In this document: positions 47,024-55,137 of the stretch, one piece after another
How positions within the stretch are numbered: the stretch's first letter is position 1
How the letters are laid out: each line of letters opens with the position of its first letter
Origin: Salibacterium lacus
Lineage (GTDB): Bacteria > Bacillota > Bacilli > Bacillales > Marinococcaceae
DNA length: 64,000 nt
Assembly: GCF_042684865.1 (NCBI RefSeq)
Contig: NZ_JBHUML010000002.1
Coordinates: 682,001-746,000, forward strand
Reading direction: 5' to 3'
Translations under genes and position numbers: made by a program
Notes under the pieces: generated by a model
Databases searched by the model: none
Seen by the model: only the letters and a program-made list of their open reading frames with translations
What the model was told of the DNA's origin: nothing

Positions 47024-48642
47024 TACTTATTCACCTCTGCTGTTTCCACCATTTCGCCGTTAAGCGACCAGGTTTTTGCTTCATGAATGCGGGTATATAC
47101 AATGCCTCCGATAACCGAAGCCGGACCTCGGAAATTCACCAGCTTATTTGTCCTGGTGCGGCCGGACAATACCTCTGCATCTTTTTTGCTTTCCCCTTCC
47201 ACGAGTACTTCCACGACCTCGCCTTCGAGTTCTTTGTTGCGGCGCGCTGAAATGTCATTGACAACTTTGTTCAGTCTCGCGAGACGGTCTTTCTTCACAT
47301 CACGGGGCACGTTGTCCTCAAACTGGGCGGCCGGTGTTTTGTCCCGCGGGGAGTAGATATAGGTAAATGCACTGTCGTAATCCATTTCTTTCATTAAAGA
47401 GAGCGTCTCCTGAAACTGTTCTTCGGTTTCATTTGGAAAGCCGACAATAATGTCTGTTGTAAAGGAAGCGTGCGGCATCGCTTCTTTAATTTTGCGGGCC
47501 AGTTCAATATATTCTTCTCTCGTATACTTACGCCCCATTAATTTCAGAACTTCGCTGTTTCCGGACTGTACCGGAAGATGGATATGTTCCACGAGGTTTC
47601 CGCCTTTGGCAAGCACCTGTACGAGGTCATCGTCAAAATCACGCGGATGGCTCGTCGTAAAACGAACACGCGGAATATCAATCAAGCGCAGTTCATCCAT
47701 CAAGTCAGCAAGCCCATAATCTTCGTTCAGATCTTTTCCGTAGGCATTGACATTCTGACCGAGAAGCGTAATTTCTTTATACCCCTGTCTGGCGATGTCA
47801 CGGACTTCGGCAATGATATCTTCAGGGCGTCTGCTTCTTTCTTTACCGCGGGTGTACGGCACGATACAGTACGTACAGAATTTGTCACAGCCGTACATGA
47901 TATTGACCCAGGCCTGTGTTTTTCCTGCCCGTTTGCGAGGCATATTTTCTACAACATCGCCCTCTTTGGACCACACCTCGATAACCATTTCCTTACCTTG
48001 AATGGCATCCCACAAAAGTTCCGGCATCCGGTGAATATTATGTGTGCCGAAAATGAGGTCGATATGCTGGTGCTTTTGCATAATCCGGTTGACGACCGAT
48101 TCTTCCTGCGACATACAGCCGCATACACCCAGGACCAGTTCCGGTTTCTCTTTTTTCAGGTTTTTCAGGTTGCCGATTTCACCAAACACTTTATTTTCCG
48201 CGTTTTCACGGATGGCACAGGTGTTGAGAAAAATGACGTCGGCTTCCTGTGGGTCCTCGGTTGCGCTGAAACCCATCTCTTCCAGAATGCCCGCCATGTT
48301 TTCCGTATCATGGACATTCATCTGGCATCCGTACGTACGAATTAAATACTGTTTGCCAGTGCCGATATGCTGCATATGCTCCGGAATGGAAAAGTCATAA
48401 TGCACTGCGACTTCTTCCCGGCCGCGTTTACGCCCTTTTTTATAATCGGGCTGCTCATTGATTAAAATACTGCGTCCACCGATTTTCATGTACTGTCTGC
48501 CGTCTTCTTCTTCCATTTCCGCGCCGGAAAAATCAAAGTATTTACTGAAATCTTTATTTTCCAGCCGATCTGTGCCGCTGCTGGATTTTAAGTCCGAGGG
48601 CGCAGCGTCGGCGGATGTTCTGCGGTTCTCATCGTCATTCAT
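47023..48642 (-). CDS. miaB: tRNA methylthiotransferase MiaB
   Basis: A 539-residue MiaB with the N-terminal auxiliary cluster cysteines C106, C142 and C176, radical-SAM motif C252-x3-C256-x2-C259 (GCDKFCTYC) and a C-terminal TRAM domain. It adds the 2-methylthio group to i6A37 of tRNA after MiaA. The acidic N-terminal extension (about 90 residues) is longer than in E. coli and normal for Bacillus. Couples to ymcA. Confidence 0.97.
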   Translation of the reverse strand: MNDDENRRTSADAAPSDLKSSSGTDRLENKDFSKYFDFSGAEMEEEDGRQYMKIGGRSILINEQPDYKKGRKRGREEVAVHYDFSIPEHMQHIGTGKQYLIRTYGCQMNVHDTENMAGILEEMGFSATEDPQEADVIFLNTCAIRENAENKVFGEIGNLKNLKKEKPELVLGVCGCMSQEESVVNRIMQKHQHIDLIFGTHNIHRMPELLWDAIQGKEMVIEVWSKEGDVVENMPRKRAGKTQAWVNIMYGCDKFCTYCIVPYTRGKERSRRPEDIIAEVRDIARQGYKEITLLGQNVNAYGKDLNEDYGLADLMDELRLIDIPRVRFTTSHPRDFDDDLVQVLAKGGNLVEHIHLPVQSGNSEVLKLMGRKYTREEYIELARKIKEAMPHASFTTDIIVGFPNETEEQFQETLSLMKEMDYDSAFTYIYSPRDKTPAAQFEDNVPRDVKKDRLARLNKVVNDISARRNKELEGEVVEVLVEGESKKDAEVLSGRTRTNKLVNFRGPASVIGGIVYTRIHEAKTWSLNGEMVETAEVNK

Positions 48643-48781
48643 TGGATAGTCACCGTTCCTTTCAATCTTTCATGATGTCCTGCCAGTCGGCCTGTACAGA
48701 CAGTCATGTTTCCCCTGAAATTATACCTTCTCACCCGCTGGAAAACAATAGTGCGCTGCAGCAGCAGCGCACGTTTTCGTA

Positions 48782-50458
48782 TTATTTCACTTTTACGGGG
48801 CGGTAGCGGTTGATGGCTGCGGCGAGCTCGAAGCGGCGCGGCCGGGCCAGATCTCCCGGGTGCTGCCCCTGAAACGGCGATACGGCATCAAGCCCCTGCT
48901 CCTTGAGCTCCTGTTCGATAAATGACAGCATGTCCTCCAGAACCGCCTCTTTTCCAAGCTCCCGCACAGCGTGGCGGATCATTTCAGCGATGGCGTTCGT
49001 CTGGCTCGAATCAATAAGCTGTTCCACGCCGGATACATCAATATTATCTTTGCCGTACATGATTGTGTAGAGTCCTTTTCCGCCCACTTTTTCCTTTTTG
49101 CCTTTCTGGGCCTGAAAGCTTGTAAGCTGTATCGTCCGCGGTGTAATGTCTCCAAACGTGGTGCCCGCTTCTTTTTTGCGGTCCGAACCGATACGTCCGG
49201 CAATATCTTTTGCTTCCTGCGTGACATCTTTTGGAAGGTATTCCTCCATCATGACGACGCGGTCGGCTACGTCGAAGTAGTCACCCGCTCCGCCGACGAC
49301 CAGAATCGTGGATACTCCATGTTCTTCATGGAGAGCTCTCACTTTATCAATGAACGGGGTGATCGGCTCTTTTTCTTTGGATACCAGTTCCTGCATACGG
49401 CCGTCCCGGATCATGAAATTGGTAGCGCTCGTGTCTTCATCCATCAACAGGCATTCTGTTCCGGCTTCCAGACTTTCCATGATGCCCGCGGCCTGGGAAG
49501 TGCTTCCACTTGCATTGTCAGTGGAAAACGAGCGGGTGTCTTTTTCATTTGGCAGGTTGGCAATAAACGGAGATATGTTCACGCCGGATACGCTTCTGCC
49601 GTCTTCTGCCCTGACTTTACAGGAGGAATCATTCGTGAGAACAAATTCTCTGCCATCTTCAAGGCGGTGGTTATACACTCCTCGTTCCACCGCTTCCAGC
49701 AGTGTACTCTTCCCGTGATAACCGCCGCCGACGATGATATTTATGCCTTCTTTGAGCGCCATGCCCCTGATGGGTCCGCGGTGCGGAAGATCAATTTCCA
49801 CTTCGAGCGGCTCCGGCGACTGAAAAGGAACAACACCGCTGTCACGGAGCGGTTTGTTGCTGATTCCGCTTTGTCTGGGCAGAATGGATCCATTGGCAAC
49901 AAACGTGATGTATCCATTTTCCTTCAGAAAACGACGAACCGCCTGCTGCTCGTCAGCAAGCTTCAGGTGCTGCTCCAGCTGCTCTTTCTGAAATTGGGTG
50001 ACCGCTTTATCGATAACCTCAGGCAGGTCTTTTGTCATTCGCTGCTGCGCCTGTTTTCCGAGAATCGTCCGACCTTTTGCCGGCAGGTGGAGGGAAAGAC
50101 GGATACTCAACTCCTTCTCACCGAGCGCCACAGCCGTGCGGTCCATCACTTCCTGGCCGGGGCCGTCAATGACAATCGCCTGCTTTTGTTCATCCTTGTT
50201 CAACTGCTGCTGCACGTTGCGGGCAAAAAAGTCAACTACCGCTGTCTGTCGTGCTTCGGTCTCGTCACACTCAGGACCGAGTCCAAGACTGCTTCTTTTC
50301 ATGACCACTCTAATGCGGGACGGACTCGCAAATGGGTCAGCCTGTACATGGTCCACCCAGAGGGTAAAGGCTCCGAATGAATACGAACCTTTTATATCGT
50401 TATATGCTTTATATCCTTTGTTATCAATTCGTTGTAAAATCTGCGTCAATTGCTGCAT
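48782..50458 (-). CDS. Predicted ABC-class P-loop ATPase (COG3044)
   Basis: A 558-residue protein of the uncharacterised ABC_ATPase family: YNDIKGSYSFGAFTLWVDHV, IRVVMKRSSLGL, Walker A-like GGGYHGKSTLLEAVERGVYN, signature-like FSTDNASGSTSQ and Walker B ECLLMDEDTSATNFMIRD. It lacks membrane helices, so it is not a transporter. RNA or DNA-related roles have been guessed. It is between spoVS and miaB, an insertion relative to B. subtilis 168 as I recall it. Confidence 0.85.
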   Translation of the reverse strand: MQQLTQILQRIDNKGYKAYNDIKGSYSFGAFTLWVDHVQADPFASPSRIRVVMKRSSLGLGPECDETEARQTAVVDFFARNVQQQLNKDEQKQAIVIDGPGQEVMDRTAVALGEKELSIRLSLHLPAKGRTILGKQAQQRMTKDLPEVIDKAVTQFQKEQLEQHLKLADEQQAVRRFLKENGYITFVANGSILPRQSGISNKPLRDSGVVPFQSPEPLEVEIDLPHRGPIRGMALKEGINIIVGGGYHGKSTLLEAVERGVYNHRLEDGREFVLTNDSSCKVRAEDGRSVSGVNISPFIANLPNEKDTRSFSTDNASGSTSQAAGIMESLEAGTECLLMDEDTSATNFMIRDGRMQELVSKEKEPITPFIDKVRALHEEHGVSTILVVGGAGDYFDVADRVVMMEEYLPKDVTQEAKDIAGRIGSDRKKEAGTTFGDITPRTIQLTSFQAQKGKKEKVGGKGLYTIMYGKDNIDVSGVEQLIDSSQTNAIAEMIRHAVRELGKEAVLEDMLSFIEQELKEQGLDAVSPFQGQHPGDLARPRRFELAAAINRYRPVKVK

Positions 50459-50568
50459 CGTAAGCGGTACTCCTTTCTTTCATTTCTTTTTATATTTTCC
50501 GTGAGCCCTCCTGATAAAACGTTGAATATCAGGCTGCTGTTTTTTAGTGAAAAAAGCAGCCTGATATT

Positions 50569-50602
50569 CAAAAAAACCGGTTCCAGGCCGAAGCGGAACC
50601 GG
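50569..50602 (-). terminator. Terminator after spoVS
   Basis: Minus-strand stem CCGGTTCC/GGAACCGG followed by U7-8. A second long dyad without a U-run (GAATATCAGGCTGC, 50524-50569) lies next to it. Confidence 0.85.
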
Positions 50603-50620
50603 AAAAGCCTCGGCTTACAA

Positions 50621-50881
50621 TCACCTTGGCTCTATAATTAATTTAATAGCCGTTCGTTCTTCGCCGTCGATTTGAATGTCAGTAAAGGCAGGAATACAAA
50701 TTAGGTCAATACCGCTTGGAGCCACAAATCCCCGTGCGATAGCCACCGCTTTTATGGACTGATTAAGGGCACCCGCTCCGATAGCCTGGATTTCGGCAGC
50801 ACCTCTTTCCCGGATAACGTTTGCTAATGCGCCGGCAACGGAATTTGGAGTGGATTTTGCTGAAACTTTTAATACTTCCAT
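50621..50881 (-). CDS. spoVS: Stage V sporulation protein S
   Basis: The 86-residue sequence is the highly conserved SpoVS (Alba-like) protein: MEVLKVSAKSTPNSVAGALA, RERGAAEIQAIGAGALNQSI and a final EERTAIKLIIEPR. It is needed for normal coat assembly and heat resistance timing. AGGAGG before the ATG. Between ymdB and the ABC ATPase gene. Confidence 0.98.
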   Translation of the reverse strand: MEVLKVSAKSTPNSVAGALANVIRERGAAEIQAIGAGALNQSIKAVAIARGFVAPSGIDLICIPAFTDIQIDGEERTAIKLIIEPR

Positions 50882-50985
50882 TTGTAGTACCTCCTTATGT
50901 GGTATAATGCCCCTCTTCCTTTTATATTCCTGTTAAAGCCGCCGTATTCCTGCCATACATATTTCTTTATTTTATTTCAGCCTAA

Positions 50986-51780
50986 TCATTCATAAAAAGG
51001 AGAATCTTCGCTGATCTGAATACGATCTATTTTTTTTGTCCGGCCGGTTTTGTCATCTATATGAAACAGTACTCCATTTAATTGTTCCCGGCCGCCGGCT
51101 ACTTCAAACTTTACCGGCAGATTCGTTAAAAATTTATGAATGATATCTTCCTTTTCCATCCCCAGAATACCGTCCATAGGTCCTGTCATGCCGGCATCGC
51201 TGATATAACCTGTACCTTCGGGCAGAATCCGGTTATCCGCTGTCTGTACGTGGGTATGAGTTCCGGTGACCGCTGTCACGCGCCCGTCGAGAAACCAGCC
51301 CATTGCCTGCTTTTCACTGGTCGTTTCCGCATGGAAATCGACGAAAATATACGGTGTCCGTTTCCGGATCTTTTCGACAATCTCATCTGCCTTCTGGAAC
51401 GGACAGTCATTGGGCTGCATAAACGTGCGGCCGATAAGATTGACAATCCCGACTTCCAGATCATTTACTTTCAAAAGCAGATACCCGTTGCCCGGATTGC
51501 TTTCCGGATAGTTTGCGGGCCGTATCATGGACGATGCACTGTCGATAAACTCAAATATTTCTTTATTGTCCCACGTGTGATTGCCAAGGGTAACAGCCTG
51601 AGCTCCCTGTTCGAGAAACCCTTTATATATTTTCTCGGTTATTCCTTTCCCGGCCGCCGCGTTTTCTCCATTAATGACCGTTACGGTTGGTTTGTATTTC
51701 TGTTTTAGTTTCGGCAGGTACTCCTGAACCATGCTGCGTCCCGGTCTGCCGACAACATCTCCGATAAATAATAGTTTCAT
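50986..51780 (-). CDS. ymdB: YmdB metallophosphodiesterase
   Basis: A 264-residue calcineurin-like YmdB: GDVVGRPGR, VINGENAAAGKG, LGNHTWDNKE, VDFHAETTSEK and GTHTHVQTAD supply the metal ligands. It hydrolyses 2',3'-cyclic nucleotides and possibly cAMP, and affects biofilm and motility expression. Between rny and spoVS as in B. subtilis, where rny-ymdB are co-transcribed. Confidence 0.95.
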   Translation of the reverse strand: MKLLFIGDVVGRPGRSMVQEYLPKLKQKYKPTVTVINGENAAAGKGITEKIYKGFLEQGAQAVTLGNHTWDNKEIFEFIDSASSMIRPANYPESNPGNGYLLLKVNDLEVGIVNLIGRTFMQPNDCPFQKADEIVEKIRKRTPYIFVDFHAETTSEKQAMGWFLDGRVTAVTGTHTHVQTADNRILPEGTGYISDAGMTGPMDGILGMEKEDIIHKFLTNLPVKFEVAGGREQLNGVLFHIDDKTGRTKKIDRIQISEDSPFYE

Positions 51781-51878
51781 CCAACTACCCTTTCTTCTTC
51801 GTTCATGATGCGTTCTGGTTTATTTCTGCCCCAAAATCCAGAAAATCCTGCTCTTTTCTATACATGAGAGGCATTAAA

Positions 51879-51905
51879 ATAAAGCGGCATGTAAGCCGCT
51901 TTATT
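51879..51905 (-). terminator. Terminator overlapping the rny stop
   Basis: AATAAAGCGGC/GCCGCTTTATT hairpin, six-base loop. On the minus strand it ends in TTTTAAT and overlaps the rny stop codon. Readthrough to ymdB may be partial. Confidence 0.65.
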
Positions 51906-53466
51906 TAGCATATTCTACTGCTCTGGTTTCCCGAATCACCGTCACCCTGATATGTCCCGGATAATCCAGGTCATTTTCAATCTGCTTTGTAATATCGCGG
52001 GCGAGCCGGTGGGAGGTTATATCATCCACCACATCCGGCTTAACCATAATGCGGACTTCCCGTCCGGCCTGAATGGCGTACGTCTTTTCCACTCCGTCAA
52101 ACGACTCGGCGATTTCTTCGAGTTTTTCAAGACGGCGGATGTAGGTTTCCAGTGTTTCTCTCCGTGCTCCCGGGCGGGCCGCGGACAAGGTATCTGCGGC
52201 AGCAACCAGAGTAGCAATGATAGATGTAGCTTCTGTGTCACCATGGTGAGAGGCGATGCTGTTAATCACTACATCGTGTTCTTTATACTTCTGAGCCAGC
52301 TCCACTCCGATTTCCACGTGGCTTCCTTCCACTTCATGGTCGATGGCTTTTCCGATATCGTGAAGCAGTCCGGCCCGTTTCGCCAGCTGCTGGTCTTCAC
52401 CAAGTTCTGCCGCCATGAGCGCGGTGAGATTGGCCACTTCCATCGAGTGTTTCAGCACATTCTGGCCGTAACTGGAGCGGAATTTCATCCGTCCGAGAAT
52501 CTTTATCAGGTCAGGATGGAGATCGTGGATACCCATTTCAAACGTCGTTTCTTCCCCGTACTCACGTATCGCATCATCCACTTCGCGTCTGGATTTTTCC
52601 ACCGTTTCTTCAATCCGGGCCGGATGAATACGACCATCCTGAACCAGTTTATCAAGCGCCGTCCGTGCAATTTCACGGCGGATTGGATCAAAACCGGAAA
52701 GAATGACGGCTTCCGGAGTATCATCAATAATGAGATCAATGCCTGTCAATGTCTCCAGCGCACGGATATTGCGGCCTTCCCTGCCGATAATGCGTCCTTT
52801 CATTTCATCATTCGGCAGATTCACTACAGACACGGTCGTCTCTGCAATATGATCAGCAGAACAACGCTGAATGGCAAGAGACAGAATTTCCCGCGCCTTC
52901 TTGTCGGCCTCTTCTTTGGTCTTTTCTGTATACTCCTTGACCATCAGTGCTGAATCATGCTCCAGTTCCTTCTGCAGGTCCTGTTTGAGCATTTCTTTGG
53001 CTTCTTCTCTTGTTAATCCCGAGATTCTTTCCAACTCTTCCTGCTGCTTAGATAAAATCTCCTCCACTTTGCTGTTTTGCTCTTCCACCTGTCGTTGTTT
53101 ATCGGCGAGAGATTCTTCTCTCTTTTCCAACGATTCTTCTTTTTTGTCCAAAGTTTCGCTTTTACGGTCGAGAATCTCTTCTTTCTGCATTAAGCGGTTT
53201 TCCTGCTTCTGCACTTCATTTCTGCGCCCGCGGAGATCTTCTTCCGCTTCTTCGCGAAGCTTGTGCGCTTCATCTTTGGCTTCCAGCACCGCTTCTTTCT
53301 TATCAGCTTCCGCCTGACGGTGGGCATCATCAATAATCTGTCTGGAAGCCTGTTCCGCGCTGGCTATTTTAGCTTCTGCTGTCGACTTACGAACAAAATA
53401 ACCAATACTTCCACTCAAAGCTGCAACGACAACAAGCAAAATGGAGATGAGAAAGATACTATCCAT
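51901..53466 (-). CDS. rny: Ribonuclease Y
   Basis: A 521-residue RNase Y: N-terminal membrane helix (FLISILLVVVAALSGSIGYF), long coiled coil (about 40-190), KH domain GRIIGREGRNIRALE and HD domain LLHDIGKAIDHEVEGSHVE. It is the main membrane-bound endoribonuclease starting mRNA decay in Bacillus. The promoter lies about 240 bases upstream, giving a long leader. Confidence 0.98.
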   Translation of the reverse strand: MDSIFLISILLVVVAALSGSIGYFVRKSTAEAKIASAEQASRQIIDDAHRQAEADKKEAVLEAKDEAHKLREEAEEDLRGRRNEVQKQENRLMQKEEILDRKSETLDKKEESLEKREESLADKQRQVEEQNSKVEEILSKQQEELERISGLTREEAKEMLKQDLQKELEHDSALMVKEYTEKTKEEADKKAREILSLAIQRCSADHIAETTVSVVNLPNDEMKGRIIGREGRNIRALETLTGIDLIIDDTPEAVILSGFDPIRREIARTALDKLVQDGRIHPARIEETVEKSRREVDDAIREYGEETTFEMGIHDLHPDLIKILGRMKFRSSYGQNVLKHSMEVANLTALMAAELGEDQQLAKRAGLLHDIGKAIDHEVEGSHVEIGVELAQKYKEHDVVINSIASHHGDTEATSIIATLVAAADTLSAARPGARRETLETYIRRLEKLEEIAESFDGVEKTYAIQAGREVRIMVKPDVVDDITSHRLARDITKQIENDLDYPGHIRVTVIRETRAVEYAK

Positions 53467-53708
53467 GTCTTTTCACCTCCTCTTGCTATCCTTTTTTTGC
53501 TTTCTGCCATCCGGCAGAAAGGTGTGTTGTTTTCGGAATTCATACATCATCCGGAATGGATGATACTGCTTGAATGTTTCGGACACTTATACCGATCGAC
53601 AGCGCCCTGACGTTCCGGTTCCTGGATTTTTGCGTTTTCTAAATAAAAAAAGAGAACACCTCAAACGGTAAACATTCCATCATGCTGAGAGAAGCATCAT
53701 TCCCCTTA

Positions 53709-53737
53709 ATTGTATCCCTGTGTCAGAACCATGTCAA
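53709..53737 (-). promoter_or_regulatory. rny sigma-A promoter
   Basis: Minus-strand TTGACA (53737-53732), 17-base spacer, TACAAT (53714-53709). Near-consensus; predicted start near 53702. Confidence 0.88.
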
Positions 53738-53773
53738 GACTTGCCATAGCGCACTTTCCAGCGGTACGACGTG

Positions 53774-53800
53774 AAAAACCCCTCCGGACGGAGAGGTTTT
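53774..53800 (-). terminator. Terminator after recA
   Basis: Minus-strand AAAACCTCTCCG/CGGAGGGGTTTTT hairpin with U5 tail, just past the recA stop. Confidence 0.88.
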
Positions 53801-53807
53801 GCATCCT

Positions 53808-54866
53808 TTATTCACGGTTTTCCGTGTCAAGCGGGAGTTCTTCTTCCGCGTTTTCCTCTTCAGGTGCTTCAGGCTTATTCGTGTCAAGTTGATAGTGAGC
53901 CCGGATATGCTGCTCAATCGCATTTGTAACCTCCGGATTTTCCTTCAGGTACTGTTTAGCATTTTCACGTCCCTGGCCGAGACGGTCTCCTTCATAGGAG
54001 TACCAGGCTCCACTTTTTTGAATGATCTCCAGTTCCGCTCCCATATCAAGCACGGAGCCTTCTCTGGAAATGCCTTCGCCGTACATGATATCGACTTCCG
54101 CCTGTTTGAACGGCGGTGCGACCTTATTTTTCACGATCTTCACTCTTGTCTTGTTACCGACCATTTCATTTCCCTGCTTCAGCGTCTCGGCCCGGCGGAC
54201 CTCAAGACGGACGCTGGAATAGAACTTCAAAGCTCTTCCGCCGGTCGTGGTTTCGGGGCTTCCAAACATGACGCCGACTTTCTCCCGGATCTGGTTGATA
54301 AACATGGCGATGGAATTGGATTTGCTGATGGCGCCGGAGAGCTTACGCAGCGCCTGGGACATCAGACGAGCCTGCAGCCCGACATGGCTGTCTCCCATTT
54401 CACCTTCGATTTCCGCCTTCGGAACAAGGGCGGCAACAGAGTCAACGACAATGATATCGACCGCCGCACTGCGGACAAGGGCTTCTGCGATTTCAAGCGC
54501 CTGCTCCCCTGTATCGGGCTGGGAAAGCAGCAGCTCATCTATGTCCACCCCGAGATTCTGGGCATATACCGGGTCCAGAGCGTGTTCAGCGTCAATAAAA
54601 GCGGCCTGGCCGCCCTGACGCTGTATTTCAGCGATCGAATGAAGAGCGACGGTTGTTTTACCGGAAGATTCCGGGCCGAATACTTCCACGATCCTGCCCC
54701 GCGGGTAACCGCCTACACCAAGGGCTACGTCAACGGCCAGCGCTCCGCTGGAGAAGGTGGAAACTCTCCGTTCCGCCTGTTCGCCCAGTTTCATGATGGA
54801 GCCTTTTCCAAATTGTTTCTCAATATTTTTCAGCGCCTGATCCAGGGCTGTTTTGCGTTCACTCAT
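53808..54866 (-). CDS. recA: RecA recombinase
   Basis: A 352-residue RecA with Walker A GPESSGKTT (64-72), Walker B IIVVDSVAAL and the DNA loops (GDSHVGLQARLMSQALRK; FINQIREKVGVMFG). It catalyses strand exchange and LexA cleavage. The TTG at 54869 is rejected: AGGAG is 8 bases before the ATG at 54866. The acidic C-tail (EEENAEEELPLDTENRE) is typical. A LexA box and strong promoter lie upstream, so SOS-induced. Confidence 0.98.
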   Translation of the reverse strand: MSERKTALDQALKNIEKQFGKGSIMKLGEQAERRVSTFSSGALAVDVALGVGGYPRGRIVEVFGPESSGKTTVALHSIAEIQRQGGQAAFIDAEHALDPVYAQNLGVDIDELLLSQPDTGEQALEIAEALVRSAAVDIIVVDSVAALVPKAEIEGEMGDSHVGLQARLMSQALRKLSGAISKSNSIAMFINQIREKVGVMFGSPETTTGGRALKFYSSVRLEVRRAETLKQGNEMVGNKTRVKIVKNKVAPPFKQAEVDIMYGEGISREGSVLDMGAELEIIQKSGAWYSYEGDRLGQGRENAKQYLKENPEVTNAIEQHIRAHYQLDTNKPEAPEEENAEEELPLDTENRE

Positions 54867-54997
54867 CAAGACCTCTCCTTTTTACGTGCACTGCTGCTTC
54901 CCGTTAATCCGCCGCTGCCCCCGCTGCAGCGGCCGGTAACAGGAAGCGGGTGCCTGTTTCTTTTGAACGGGGACCGTCTAACTTTATCACCACGTTC

Positions 54998-55026
54998 ATC
55001 ATATCTTTTTTTCGAGAGTTTGCCAA
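54998..55026 (-). promoter_or_regulatory. recA promoter
   Basis: Minus-strand TTGGCA (55026-55021), 17-base spacer, TATGAT (55003-54998). The mRNA leader is about 130 bases. Confidence 0.8.
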
Positions 55027-55035
55027 TAGGAATGA

Positions 55036-55049
55036 CGAACATTTATTCG
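55036..55049. promoter_or_regulatory. LexA box upstream of recA
   Basis: CGAAC-ATTT-ATTCG is a 14-bp palindrome one base per arm from the Bacillus LexA consensus, 10 bases upstream of the recA -35. Confidence 0.75.
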
Positions 55050-55093
55050 TTTTTTTAAGAGAACAGTCTTTCAGCGGAATATGCCGGATACGG

Positions 55094-55130
55094 AAAAACT
55101 GTCCAAGGCGCTGCCGTTGAACAGTTTTTT
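55094..55130 (-). terminator. Terminator after the DEAD-box gene
   Basis: Minus-strand AAAACTGT...ACAGTTTTT hairpin with U-tail, separating it from recA. Confidence 0.8.
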
Positions 55131-55137
55131 CAGCGTT

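Larger units (their letters stand above)
53467..53807. other. 341-bp intergenic region recA/rny
   Basis: Contains the rny promoter, a 5' leader of about 235 bases with at least two perfect hairpins (CTTTCTGCC/GGCAGAAAG at about 53500; ATCATCC/GGATGAT at about 53547), and the recA terminator. No gene is seen. Confidence 0.6.

Noticed and set aside
48971..50380. 469-codon plus-strand frame opposite the ABC ATPase
   Set aside because: Antisense shadow; no ribosome site, and the minus-strand protein has intact ATPase motifs.
50524..50569. 14-bp dyad GAATATCAGGCTGC as a terminator
   Set aside because: It lacks a U-run on the transcribed strand; the adjacent CCGGTTCC hairpin is the better terminator. 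It may be a processing site but nothing supports that.
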